A DNA stretch of 24,001 nt from Clostridia bacterium. Lineage in GTDB: Bacteria; Bacillota; Clostridia; Christensenellales; Aristaeellaceae. The notes below the pieces were generated by a model, which was given only the letters and a program-made list of their open reading frames with translations, did not search any database and had not been told where the DNA came from. Where the stretch lies: the NCBI GenBank assembly GCA_900769075.1, contig CAAGFE010000029.1, positions 1 through 24,001 on the forward strand, in the 5' to 3' direction. A program made the translations under genes and the position numbers. This document shows positions 15,932 to 22,250 of this stretch, in pieces; positions within the stretch are counted from its first letter, which is position 1; each line of letters starts with the position of its first letter.

Positions 15932-15966
15932 GGGCTGTCCGGGTTTTCCGGGCAGCCCTGTTTGCG
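15932..15966 (+). terminator. Intrinsic terminator of the eight-gene operon
   Basis: An 11-bp stem (GGGCTGTCCGG at 15932-15942 with CCGGGCAGCCC at 15948-15958, one T-G pair) has a GTTTT loop and is followed by TGTTTGCG. It begins 16 bases after the last stop codon of the operon and separates it from spo0A. Confidence 0.85.
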
Positions 15967-16035
15967 TTCGACACGCTGGAGGGCAGTTTTTGTCCGGAAA
16001 GCGTATTCCGCCCCGGGTCAGGTCGAATTTTCGAC
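15967..16035. promoter_or_regulatory. Candidate Spo0A boxes upstream of spo0A
   Basis: TTCGACA at 15967-15973 is the exact complement of the 0A box TGTCGAA. Further down, GTCGAA (16022-16027) and TTCGAC (16030-16035) form a perfect inverted pair two bases apart, each matching six of seven 0A positions when the outer base is included. All lie 70-140 bases upstream of the -10 hexamer. This suggests autoregulation of spo0A. The motif is short and other copies occur by chance in the window, so this is a moderate call. Confidence 0.45.
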
Positions 16036-16092
16036 GCAGCCGTAGAACATGATGTCGTAATATGAGAGGTTTCATCGCATTCCCCACAAAGC

Positions 16093-16111
16093 TCCGACAA
16101 CGTGCTATAAT
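16093..16111 (+). promoter_or_regulatory. Extended -10 promoter of spo0A
   Basis: TATAAT at 16106-16111 is preceded by TGC, an extended -10; no TTGACA-like hexamer lies 16-18 bases upstream. The upstream TCCGACAAC and the GTGCTATAAT segment are shared with the operon promoter at 7600-7620. The leader to the ATG at 16190 is about 70 bases. No clear sigma-H element was seen. Confidence 0.7.
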
Positions 16112-16189
16112 GCCCTCGAATGGAAAACCCGCCACGATTTTCCTGGCGAGGAAAGCCGAGGCTTTCAAACGGAGAGGAGTATTTGACGT

Positions 16190-16969
16190 ATGAACGATAT
16201 GCGAATCATGCTGGTGGATGACAACGCGGACTTCCGGCGCACGATGCGGGAACATCTCCAACGGCAGGAGAACATGCGGATTGCCGCCGAATGCGGCACG
16301 GGCCTGGAGGCGCTGGACGCGCTGAGCAAGACTCCCGTGGACGTCATCATTCTGGACATCATCATGCCCCAGATGGACGGCTATTCCTTCCTGGAGGAAA
16401 TGAACCGCATGCAGATGGAGAATCCGCCCCAGGTGATCGTCGTCAGCGCCCTGGGGAGGGACGATTTCATCATGCGCGCGGTGGAAAACGGGGCGCGGTT
16501 CTACATGATCAAGCCGGTGGACCTGAATGTGCTGACCGGACGGATCCGCGAGGTCTGCGGACAAGCCGCCGATTCCCCCTTGCCCGCCAGCCGGGTGAAT
16601 CTCCCCGGGCGTGCGCCCTCCATCGACGAGAAGCTGGCCAGCCTGTTCCTGACCATCGGCATCCCGGCGCACATCAAGGGGTATTCCTACCTGCGGGAAG
16701 CGGTGAAGATGGTCATCGAGAATCCGGATGTGATCAACCGCATCACCAAGGAGCTGTACCCGGGCATCGGCAAGCGGTTCAACACCAGCGCCAGCAAGGT
16801 GGAGCGGGCCATCCGCCACGCCATCGAGGTCGCCTGGAGCCGGGGCCGCATCGACACGCTGAACAAGGCCTTCGGCTGCCGCGTGGCCACCAAGGAGGAC
16901 AAGCCCACCAACGGGGAGTTCATCGCCATGATCGCCGATAAGCTGGCCCTGGAGCAAAGAAGCGCATAA
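16190..16969 (+). CDS. spo0A: Sporulation master regulator Spo0A
   Basis: A 259-residue response regulator. The receiver domain (about 4-120) has acidic Asp10 and Asp11 (MLVDDN), the phosphorylation site Asp56 in DVIILDIIMPQMDG, Ser86 in VVSALG and Lys108 in YMIKPVD. The C-terminal effector domain, from about 145, is the one found only in Spo0A. It contains LFLTIGIPAHIKGYSYLREA, then LYPGIGKRFNTSASKVERAI and AIEVAWSRGRIDTLNKAFG. GAGAGGAG lies about ten bases before the ATG. Phosphorylated Spo0A dimerises, binds 0A boxes and starts sporulation, also controlling stationary-phase genes. The gene is intact and stands alone. In many Clostridia and Bacilli spoIVB lies directly upstream; here the zinc-ribbon operon does instead. 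Confidence 0.98.
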   Translation: MNDMRIMLVDDNADFRRTMREHLQRQENMRIAAECGTGLEALDALSKTPVDVIILDIIMPQMDGYSFLEEMNRMQMENPPQVIVVSALGRDDFIMRAVENGARFYMIKPVDLNVLTGRIREVCGQAADSPLPASRVNLPGRAPSIDEKLASLFLTIGIPAHIKGYSYLREAVKMVIENPDVINRITKELYPGIGKRFNTSASKVERAIRHAIEVAWSRGRIDTLNKAFGCRVATKEDKPTNGEFIAMIADKLALEQRSA

Positions 16970-17070
16970 GGCTTGATTTGACTGAGCTTGAGGACGAAGA
17001 GGACGGCGGAATATGTGATGGAATCATCATGAAAACCCGCATCAGCCCAAACAACAGGTTCTTTATGGGG

Positions 17071-17148
17071 ATCAGCATTCTTTTGTTTCTTGCCTTCCAC
17101 AGGGATGATACAAGTTCCATGGAAGCAGGGAAACGAAAGGATGCTGAT
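17071..17148 (+). terminator. Long imperfect hairpin downstream of spo0A
   Basis: Two 28-base arms (17071-17098 and 17121-17148) surround a 22-base loop. Of the six positions where the arms are not exact complements, four become G-U pairs if the plus strand is transcribed, leaving two mismatches. This points to a plus-strand RNA hairpin about 100 bases after spo0A. It also ends four bases before the stop of the minus-strand immunity gene at 17152, so it may separate convergent transcripts. A possible 55-codon plus frame at 17029-17196 overlaps it and has no good ribosome binding site; I do not call it. Confidence 0.5.
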
Positions 17149-17151
17149 GTT

Positions 17152-17625
17152 TCATGGAGAGAATTCCATATACTTCTTTCTCAGCTTTTCAAGTGAATTT
17201 GCAAGCGTGTTCATTTCGACAGATTGTTCCTTTCCAGTCAGTTTGTCATATTCAAGGACCTTTGTCGAAGCAGCGATCAGTTGACGAACAAAATATAGAA
17301 GATCGACATCGTCAAAATGCTCTATCTCATTCTCATCTTGACAGAGCGACATCTGTGCAAGTCGCTTTTCTGTGGCAGTCAACTTGATTTCGAAATCTCC
17401 GTCCATAAATGGCAGCTCACAGTACTTTGCACATCCGCATAGGAGCTTGTATGTATTGGTATTCCATATTACCAACACGGAGGAGGTTGCATCCGACCAT
17501 GCATCATCTGGAAAACATGTTTCATTCACTTTGACATATATGATACTCCAAAGTGAAAACTGCTCCCGGCGAGGGGATAAGTCATCGATGATGATCCGTA
17601 CTTTTGCCATTGATAATCTGACCAT
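17152..17625 (-). CDS. Probable cytosolic immunity protein of RHS module 4
   Basis: A 157-residue soluble protein with no signal peptide or membrane helix. AAGGAG lies nine bases before the ATG at 17625. The start sits inside the 3' end of the toxin gene, giving a 44-base overlap in a different frame. Such overlap, with a ribosome binding site inside the toxin gene, fits a translationally coupled immunity gene. The N-terminal half is beta-rich (KVRIIIDDLSPRREQFSLWS, then PDDAWSDATSSVLVIWNTNT and LPFMDGDFEIKLT). This layout recalls small immunity proteins of polymorphic toxin systems, but I could not name a family. The C-terminal half is helical. A cytosolic immunity protein implies that the toxin tip acts in the cytosol. 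The function is inferred from position. Confidence 0.65.
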   Translation of the reverse strand: MVRLSMAKVRIIIDDLSPRREQFSLWSIIYVKVNETCFPDDAWSDATSSVLVIWNTNTYKLLCGCAKYCELPFMDGDFEIKLTATEKRLAQMSLCQDENEIEHFDDVDLLYFVRQLIAASTKVLEYDKLTGKEQSVEMNTLANSLEKLRKKYMEFSP

Positions 17626-18679
17626 ATTCGAAGTCTCCTTTTCGAATCATATTATTGATTGCATTTTGTATATTATATGATTGCCAGCGAACACCAGACC
17701 CCGTATTTTCTATATCTTCCGGGCCGAAATAGAACTCTGCTTTGCCCACTTCATCGCCAAGTACGCACTTGGAAGCATCAATTCGACCCGCATATACCGT
17801 TCCCGATACTCTGTCCACAAAATGAAACTCGAATTTAGCTTCACTTCCAATGTACAATCCAACATAAATTTCGGTTACACCATCTCGTGTAGCGGGCTGC
17901 ACTTTTGCGTGTGATATGTCTACATAACCTTGGAGTCCTACACGCTGTTCCTCCTCAAGCGTAAAAATATAGTACTTTCCGTCACTGGGAGCCGACGAAA
18001 GAGGTGTGCGTGCCGCCCCGCCATCTATCGCATGCGCGAAGAATACGCTGCTTGTTGGTGCATAACCACTATCATCTCTCAGAATGAGCGGGGAATTGGA
18101 ACAGTATGCGTATGTATTACGAATATAGATAATATCCGAGATGATGAATCTTCCGCAAGTGGGAGAAAAATACCTACTCCTAAGGTAATACAGCCCCGTC
18201 TCTTCGTCGTAGACATACCCCCTATACCGGAACGGATTAAGCGTGCTCAGAGCTGCTGCATTGCTGTTACCAGCCACAACATCGCAGCTAATCTGACGCC
18301 CCCAAGCATCGTACTTATACTGTACCACAGCGATGCCATTGCTGTCAAGAATGGCAACAATATCGCCCTGCAGGTTATGCACATAGGCATACTTGGTGCC
18401 GTTGAAGTCCACAATCGCAGGCTTGTTGCTGGCATCGTAGAAGAAATGAAGGGTGTTGCTGACCTGGGTCATGTGCACGATGTTCTTGCCGTGCAGCGTG
18501 TAGTCCGTTATCACCCAATTTACAGTTTTTTGTACTCTCAGGCCATTCTCATTATACACGAAACTTGCATCCGTGTCAACACTATAAATACGAGCCAACT
18601 GTCGGCCATTGACCCATTCGTACTGCCAGGTGCCATCACTCAGCGGGTTGCCAATGGCACAGAAAAGGCCACCCGGCAA
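17582..18679 (-). CDS. Orphan RHS C-terminal module 4 with unrecognised toxin tip (5'-truncated)
   Basis: RHS/YD-repeat sequence begins just after a terminator hairpin, with AIGNPLSDGTWQYEWVNGRQ, more upstream repeat than in modules 2 and 3. It runs through the core (FVYNENGLRVQKTVNWVITD, LQGDIVAIL, YKYDAWGR, FRYRGYVYDEETGLYYLRSR). The RHS barrel-closing region then degenerates: the usual DPxGL cleavage motif reads DDSGY. The roughly 165-residue tip has a beta-rich part (DGKYYIFTLEEEQRVGLQGY, then TEIYVGLYIGSEAKFEFHFV) and a C-terminus containing VRWQSYNIQNAINNMIRKGD and ending KSTDHHR. I recognise no toxin family; the terminal His-His-Arg or the WQSYNIQ helix could be functional. There is no credible start codon (the TTG at 18679 is in the hairpin). 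It probably needs recombination onto a full RHS gene to make protein. Confidence 0.8.
   Translation of the reverse strand: MPGGLFCAIGNPLSDGTWQYEWVNGRQLARIYSVDTDASFVYNENGLRVQKTVNWVITDYTLHGKNIVHMTQVSNTLHFFYDASNKPAIVDFNGTKYAYVHNLQGDIVAILDSNGIAVVQYKYDAWGRQISCDVVAGNSNAAALSTLNPFRYRGYVYDEETGLYYLRSRYFSPTCGRFIISDIIYIRNTYAYCSNSPLILRDDSGYAPTSSVFFAHAIDGGAARTPLSSAPSDGKYYIFTLEEEQRVGLQGYVDISHAKVQPATRDGVTEIYVGLYIGSEAKFEFHFVDRVSGTVYAGRIDASKCVLGDEVGKAEFYFGPEDIENTGSGVRWQSYNIQNAINNMIRKGDFEYGQIINGKSTDHHR
18178..18579 (-). repeat. RHS core repeat, copy 4
   Basis: The roughly 400-base conserved core, from the internal promoter to the codons for LYYLRSRY, is near-identical at DNA level to copies at 20021-20411, 21788-22180 and 23630-24001. 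Divergence is strongest at WGRQISCDVVAGNSNAAALS, where the other copies read WG(K/R)PIS followed by (K/T)(I/T)GTLA. Such homology can support recombination between modules. Confidence 0.9.
18551..18579 (-). promoter_or_regulatory. Consensus sigma-A promoter inside RHS module 4
   Basis: On the minus strand TTGACA (18579-18574) and TATAAT (18556-18551) are separated by exactly 17 bases, inside codons for Val-Asp-Thr and Val-Tyr-Asn. The spacer differs from the other copies at several bases, yet both hexamers are intact. It can drive transcription toward the immunity gene at 17625. Confidence 0.7.
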
Positions 18680-18691
18680 TGCCGGATGGCC
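18663..18691 (-). terminator. Intrinsic terminator at the 5' edge of RHS module 4
   Basis: On the minus strand an 11-bp stem (GGCCATCCGGC with GCCGGGTGGCC, one U-G pair) has an ATT loop and is followed by TTTTC. It lies about 210 bases after the preceding immunity gene (stop at 18905). The intervening AT-rich sequence shows no gene. Confidence 0.75.
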
Positions 18692-18904
18692 AGAGGGTTG
18701 TGGAATGTCAACTCCAATGTTTTGCTATTTACTTGTGCCAGACTTACTAAGCGGTGAGTTGCTCAAATTTAATTTGATGTAGGGTGTGTCGAATTCTTGC
18801 TAGGAAAATCGAATTATATATCACGGAATTGATACCACATCATATGGTGATTGCACGGTCGGCAATACTTCGTTACGATAAACGATATACGCCTTAGAAG
18901 AAGG

Positions 18905-19255
18905 TTAACTGCGCTTATTCCGTTCAATTAACGCGAGCAATGGCCACGAGATAACCATATCTACAAGTATAATCAAAGCACAAAGTGACTGCATTCTATC
19001 AAAGAAGGATAATACTGTGAGCAGAAAGAACAATGAATACTGGACTATAGTATACATATAGAAGAAATATGAAAAGTGCGTTCTATGGTGACGATTCTTA
19101 AAAGGGAGCAACATAATAATGAATGGTGGAATACTATTTGTACATATGATCTTAACCCCGCTCCTTTGGTAATGCTTATATTCTTCGCGAAATATATGCT
19201 CGCAGTAGGCGTGAAAGAAAATAACACAGATAATTAGGAATGGGATGTTTCTCAT
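18905..19255 (-). CDS. Probable membrane immunity protein of RHS module 3
   Basis: A 116-residue integral membrane protein. The ATG at 19255 has GAGGTG six bases upstream and lies 17 bases after the toxin stop; an ATG three codons earlier overlaps that site. Hydrophobic segments lie near residues 3-20 (NIPFLIICVIFFHAYC), about 40-52, 62-84 (YFFYMYTIVQYSLFFLLTVL) and 90-110 (LCALIILVDMVISWPLLALI). The third and fourth are the clearest helices. A membrane location suits protection against a toxin that acts on or in the membrane, as the hydrophobic tip of its partner suggests. The sequence is AT-rich. No family was recognised; the immunity role is from position. Confidence 0.6.
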   Translation of the reverse strand: MRNIPFLIICVIFFHAYCEHIFREEYKHYQRSGVKIICTNSIPPFIIMLLPFKNRHHRTHFSYFFYMYTIVQYSLFFLLTVLSFFDRMQSLCALIILVDMVISWPLLALIERNKRS

Positions 19256-19272
19256 AGTATACACCTCATTGA

Positions 19273-20451
19273 TTATTCGGTTCCATCATCATCCGGGATA
19301 ATCCAATCCTCAAGTGCTTCGCAAACGGGTTCGAAGAGTTCTTTGACAACAGGCCCAGCGACTGTGCCGGCAAGATAAATCCGGAATGGTCTGCCACTTG
19401 CTTCCCAAGCGGTATTTACAATCCTTCCCTGAATTCTAAGACGCTGTTGTGCTGCGTATTCTTGATTCCTACGGCGAGTCTCGCGAATTAGTTGTGTCTT
19501 TCCCGCTTCCATTGTAGTACGCAAGGGACTATCTTTGTGAGTGAGACCATCACCGCCAAGCCAACCAAAGAAACCGCCGGTTACACAAGATATGACACAT
19601 TCGGAGGTGTCAAAAGCCTGGTTATTTACTTTGCAACTGGCCCAGTATGTTACACCACTAATAAATGCACCGCCAATGGCTTGAACGGCTCTGCATGCAG
19701 GACTTGCATTTAGTGCACCAGAAACGAATCCGGATACAAAAGCCACCCCCACGTTTGCAGCAATGGTGCCAATATCCTCTTCTTTCTCAAGAAACACTTG
19801 GTTGCAACACTCATATGCGGCAGACACCAATCCGCCAATGAGGCCACCAATCGCCATCACACCAAGAATAGTTAATCCAAACTGTCCATTAGAGTCGATA
19901 CAAGCAATTGGGAAGTTATCGCAATAAGCAAAAAGATTGCGGTTCTTTAATTCTCCAACACTTAAAGAAGTAAACGAATCAGGGGAAATAAAACGACTCC
20001 AATGGGGGCTATAGTAGCGTGTCAGAAGATAATACAGCCCCGCCTCTTCGTCGTAGACATACCCGCGATACCTGAAGGGCTGGATCGTACCCAGGGTGCT
20101 GGCAAGGGTACCAGTCTTGCTAATGGGCTTGCCCCAAGCATCGTACTTGTACTGTACGACCACATTACCACTCTGGTCAAGGATTGCAACGATATCACCC
20201 TGAAGATTGTGAACATACACATACTTGCTGCCGTTGAAGTCCACAATGGCAGATTTATTACTGGCATCGTAGAAGAAATGCAGCTCGTTTTCGCCCTGCG
20301 TCATGTGCACCACATTCTTGCCGTGCAGCGTGTAGTCCGTTATCACCCCATTTACAGTTTTCTGTACTCTCAGGCCATTCTCATTATACACGAAACTCGC
20401 TGTGGTGTCAATGCGAGGAAAAGGCCACCCGGTTGGGGGCCGGGTGGCCAA
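19273..20451 (-). CDS. Orphan RHS C-terminal module 3 with glycine-rich hydrophobic tip (5'-truncated)
   Basis: RHS homology begins at IDTTASFVYNENGLRVQKTV, right after a terminator hairpin; the TTG opening the frame lies in the hairpin and has no ribosome binding site. The core continues through YKYDAWGKPIS and FRYRGYVYDEEAGLYYLLTR. The usual DPxGL motif is DSNGQ. The tip of about 210 residues starts with a glycine/alanine-rich hydrophobic region (FGLTILGVMAIGGLIGGLVS, then VGVAFVSGFVSGALN and AIGGAFISGVTYWAS, then VISCVTGGFFGWLGG). It ends in a basic helical part (QLIRETRRRNQEYAAQQRLR) and an acidic tail. Glycine-rich hydrophobic pretoxin regions are common in RHS proteins. This one may insert into the membrane, consistent with the membrane partner encoded 17 bases downstream. 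The toxic activity is unknown. Confidence 0.8.
   Translation of the reverse strand: MATRPPTGWPFPRIDTTASFVYNENGLRVQKTVNGVITDYTLHGKNVVHMTQGENELHFFYDASNKSAIVDFNGSKYVYVHNLQGDIVAILDQSGNVVVQYKYDAWGKPISKTGTLASTLGTIQPFRYRGYVYDEEAGLYYLLTRYYSPHWSRFISPDSFTSLSVGELKNRNLFAYCDNFPIACIDSNGQFGLTILGVMAIGGLIGGLVSAAYECCNQVFLEKEEDIGTIAANVGVAFVSGFVSGALNASPACRAVQAIGGAFISGVTYWASCKVNNQAFDTSECVISCVTGGFFGWLGGDGLTHKDSPLRTTMEAGKTQLIRETRRRNQEYAAQQRLRIQGRIVNTAWEASGRPFRIYLAGTVAGPVVKELFEPVCEALEDWIIPDDDGTE
20021..20411 (-). repeat. RHS core repeat, copy 3
   Basis: About 390 bases, near-identical to the other three cores. The terminator and promoter at its 5' edge are also shared with copy 2, so homology between those two starts at the hairpin. 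It ends at the codons for LYYLLTRY, where the sequence becomes unique. Confidence 0.9.
20383..20411 (-). promoter_or_regulatory. Consensus sigma-A promoter inside RHS module 3
   Basis: TTGACA (20411-20406, minus strand) and TATAAT (20388-20383) are separated by 17 bases, embedded in the codons for Ile-Asp-Thr and Val-Tyr-Asn. It starts seven bases after the T-run of the terminator at 20419-20449 and points toward the immunity gene at 19255. Confidence 0.75.
20419..20449 (-). terminator. Intrinsic terminator at the 5' edge of RHS module 3
   Basis: A perfect 10-bp stem (GGCCACCCGG with CCGGGTGGCC) with a 7-base loop is followed on the minus strand by TTTTCC. It lies 119 bases after the immunity gene that stops at 20569, so it can end that transcript before the next module. 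Confidence 0.8.
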
Positions 20452-20568
20452 TGGAGGTTGAAGGCGAAAAAACGCTCTGCTACTTTCGCTTTTTCATAAT
20501 CAATCCATGGGTGTTATCCAGAGCAACTCGCCGGCATATCTATAGGCGCTGGTGAATCAAATCATTGG

Positions 20569-21069
20569 TCACGGTGTGGCTTCATCATGGGGAATGGGAA
20601 TATCTGGAGAATTGACTCGAAAATTGAAGGAAGTGTGTTTCGAGAGCAATATAGATAGAGACATCGAATTATTGGTTAACAAGTGCTCATGTGGTATTGC
20701 AATCGGTAATACATAGACCTGAGTACACTCTACCCCGAGTTTGGGAGTAGGATACAATAGAGCATCATTATTGATTATGGAACCGGGAATACTACACGCG
20801 GCTCCCTGCAGTGTCCAATACTCTTTGGATGCATTCGTTACTTTGATGCGCAATGTCACCAAATCAAAGAGTTCCGGTTCGGAAGTCAAAAAAGATAGGT
20901 CTCCATGTGTTCCCACAGTGTCCTTTGCGGCTACCTCAACATCGATTACCTCAATCTCAACCAATTCTTTTGCATTTAGATACCTTAGATACACACTCAG
21001 CAATGCAGCAAGGAGAATAAGAGTGAGTAACATAAGCATCACCATAAGAGATATGAGTATTTTCTTCAT
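20569..21069 (-). CDS. Probable membrane-anchored immunity protein of RHS module 2
   Basis: A 166-residue protein with a strong N-terminal signal anchor (KKILISLMVMLMLLTLILLA, about residues 2-28). A mostly beta extracytoplasmic domain follows, with no lipobox cysteine at the end of the hydrophobic segment. GGAGG lies five bases before the ATG at 21069; an ATG four codons earlier has no binding site. It starts 20 bases after the stop of the Amidase_6-like toxin module. A partner facing the outside of the membrane is what one would expect for protection against a peptidoglycan-cleaving toxin. The domain itself (TLRIKVTNASKEYWTLQGAA) resembles a generic beta-sandwich and was not assigned. Function is inferred from position. 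Confidence 0.65.
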   Translation of the reverse strand: MKKILISLMVMLMLLTLILLAALLSVYLRYLNAKELVEIEVIDVEVAAKDTVGTHGDLSFLTSEPELFDLVTLRIKVTNASKEYWTLQGAACSIPGSIINNDALLYPTPKLGVECTQVYVLPIAIPHEHLLTNNSMSLSILLSKHTSFNFRVNSPDIPIPHDEATP

Positions 21070-21089
21070 TGTGACCTCCATTGCTATTC

Positions 21090-22226
21090 TTAGTTAGCAT
21101 TCAACCCCATAGTTACAATCTCTAATTTGTAGTATCTCTGCTCTGAAAGATACTTTACCAGATTTGAGCGGTTGCGATCGGCTTCGTTCATTGCGTCAGT
21201 AATGCTACTGTCACCATACATATATACATTAGTGCTGGTTACATCTCCAATAAGCATGGTGTGTTGAATGGATGTCTCGCTGGTATAGAAGAAAATAACC
21301 ATGCCGGGTTTTATCTTGTTTCCAGATAGAGCATTTGACAGATCAGCAACTGTTTGAAGCGTGAACGATTCATAGCATAATGAATTAACGAGATAGTCCC
21401 TCAGTTTACTGGTATACATCCAAGCTTCGCTTGCCTCGTATTCACGGTTGAAAATCAAATTCAGCTTAAAACCATTTGTATACCATATTTCATCTTGCAC
21501 CAAACCTCCAGCCTCAAGGCAATGCGAAGTGAAAATTGTACAGTAATTGTACTGAGTAAGCAGATTCCAAGGGGATTTTACACGGTATTCCGCAGAACCA
21601 TGTGAAGAAGTGCAGGCAGCAGCATAGTCCAGCGCCTTTTGGGGATCATATCCTTCGCAACCATTTGTATCAAGATTATTGATGGGAGAATTCCAACAAT
21701 AACAGATAATGTTGGCGCCCAAAGTCCGAGATGCAGATAAAAGTACATCACCATTGGCGAATCGACAGATGTGAGGTATGTAATACCTGCTTCTAAGGTA
21801 ATACAGCCCCGTCTCTTCATCATAGACATACCCGCGATAGCGGAATGGCTGCACAGTGCCCAGCGTGCTGGCAAGCGTACCGATCTTGCTAATCGGTTTG
21901 CCCCACGCATCGTAGGTATACTGCACAACCCCCGCGCCTGTGCTATCGAGAATGGCCACAATATCGCCTTGCAGATTATGCACATATGCATACTTGGTGC
22001 CGTTGAAGTCCACAATCGCAGGCTTGTTGCTGGCATCGTAGAAGAAATGCAGGTTGTTGCTGCCCTGGGTCATGTGCACCACATTCTTGCCATGCAGGGT
22101 ATAATTTGTCACCTCCCCATTGACCGTTTTCTGTATTCTCAGGCCATTCTCATTATACACGAAACTGGCTGTGGTGTCAATGTATGGAAAAGGCCACCCG
22201 GTTGGGGGCCGGGCGGCCAAAAGCAT
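21090..22226 (-). CDS. Orphan RHS C-terminal module 2 with Amidase_6-like tip (5'-truncated)
   Basis: RHS homology starts at IDTTASFVYNENGLRIQKTV, after a terminator hairpin; the ATG at 22226 lacks a ribosome binding site. The core ends at GLYYLRSRYY (about 149), and the DPxGL site reads DTNGC. The tip, about residues 193-378, resembles the Amidase_6 domain of the NlpC/P60-like papain-fold class: YDPQKALDYAAACTSSHGSA, then NYCTIFTSHCLEAGG. Cys229 is the likely nucleophile, with His322 in SIQHTMLIGDV as partner. Two usual residues around the cysteine (Asp before it and Asn two after) are Tyr and Ile here, so activity is not certain. Known members and relatives cleave amide bonds in peptidoglycan. 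The signal-anchored partner gene 20 bases downstream fits envelope action. Confidence 0.82.
   Translation of the reverse strand: MLLAARPPTGWPFPYIDTTASFVYNENGLRIQKTVNGEVTNYTLHGKNVVHMTQGSNNLHFFYDASNKPAIVDFNGTKYAYVHNLQGDIVAILDSTGAGVVQYTYDAWGKPISKIGTLASTLGTVQPFRYRGYVYDEETGLYYLRSRYYIPHICRFANGDVLLSASRTLGANIICYCWNSPINNLDTNGCEGYDPQKALDYAAACTSSHGSAEYRVKSPWNLLTQYNYCTIFTSHCLEAGGLVQDEIWYTNGFKLNLIFNREYEASEAWMYTSKLRDYLVNSLCYESFTLQTVADLSNALSGNKIKPGMVIFFYTSETSIQHTMLIGDVTSTNVYMYGDSSITDAMNEADRNRSNLVKYLSEQRYYKLEIVTMGLNAN
21788..22180 (-). repeat. RHS core repeat, copy 2
   Basis: About 390 bases, near-identical to the other cores. It differs at scattered third positions and at GEVTNYTLHGKNV, where others read GVITDYTLHGKN. 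It is bounded by the hairpin on one side and unique tip sequence on the other. Confidence 0.9.
22152..22180 (-). promoter_or_regulatory. Consensus sigma-A promoter inside RHS module 2
   Basis: TTGACA (22180-22175, minus strand) and TATAAT (22157-22152) with a 17-base spacer lie inside the RHS reading frame, seven bases after the terminator T-run. It points toward the immunity gene at 21069. Confidence 0.75.
22188..22218 (-). terminator. Intrinsic terminator at the 5' edge of RHS module 2
   Basis: On the minus strand GGCCGCCCGG pairs with CCGGGTGGCC (one G-U) around a 7-base loop, followed by TTTTCC. It lies 32 bases after the stop of the preceding immunity gene at 22251. The single arm change relative to the copy at 20419 keeps pairing only in minus-strand RNA. 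Confidence 0.8.
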
Positions 22227-22250
22227 ATTCTTCTGCTGTGAGGGCGTGTT

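Noticed and set aside
13823..16957. A 1044-codon open frame on the minus strand
   Set aside because: It is antisense to four convincing genes (HD, zinc-ribbon protein, spo0A and their spacer) and its translation is His/Gly/Ala/Gln-rich with no domain signal, as expected for a shadow in GC-rich DNA.
17029..17196. A 55-codon plus-strand frame with one hydrophobic segment after spo0A
   Set aside because: No good ribosome binding site, overlaps the long hairpin and the end of the opposite immunity gene.
22206..22226. Use of the ATG at 22226 or the TTGs at 20451 and 18679 as true toxin starts
   Set aside because: They lie in or beside terminator hairpins, lack ribosome binding sites, and the upstream RHS repeats needed for a working protein are missing.
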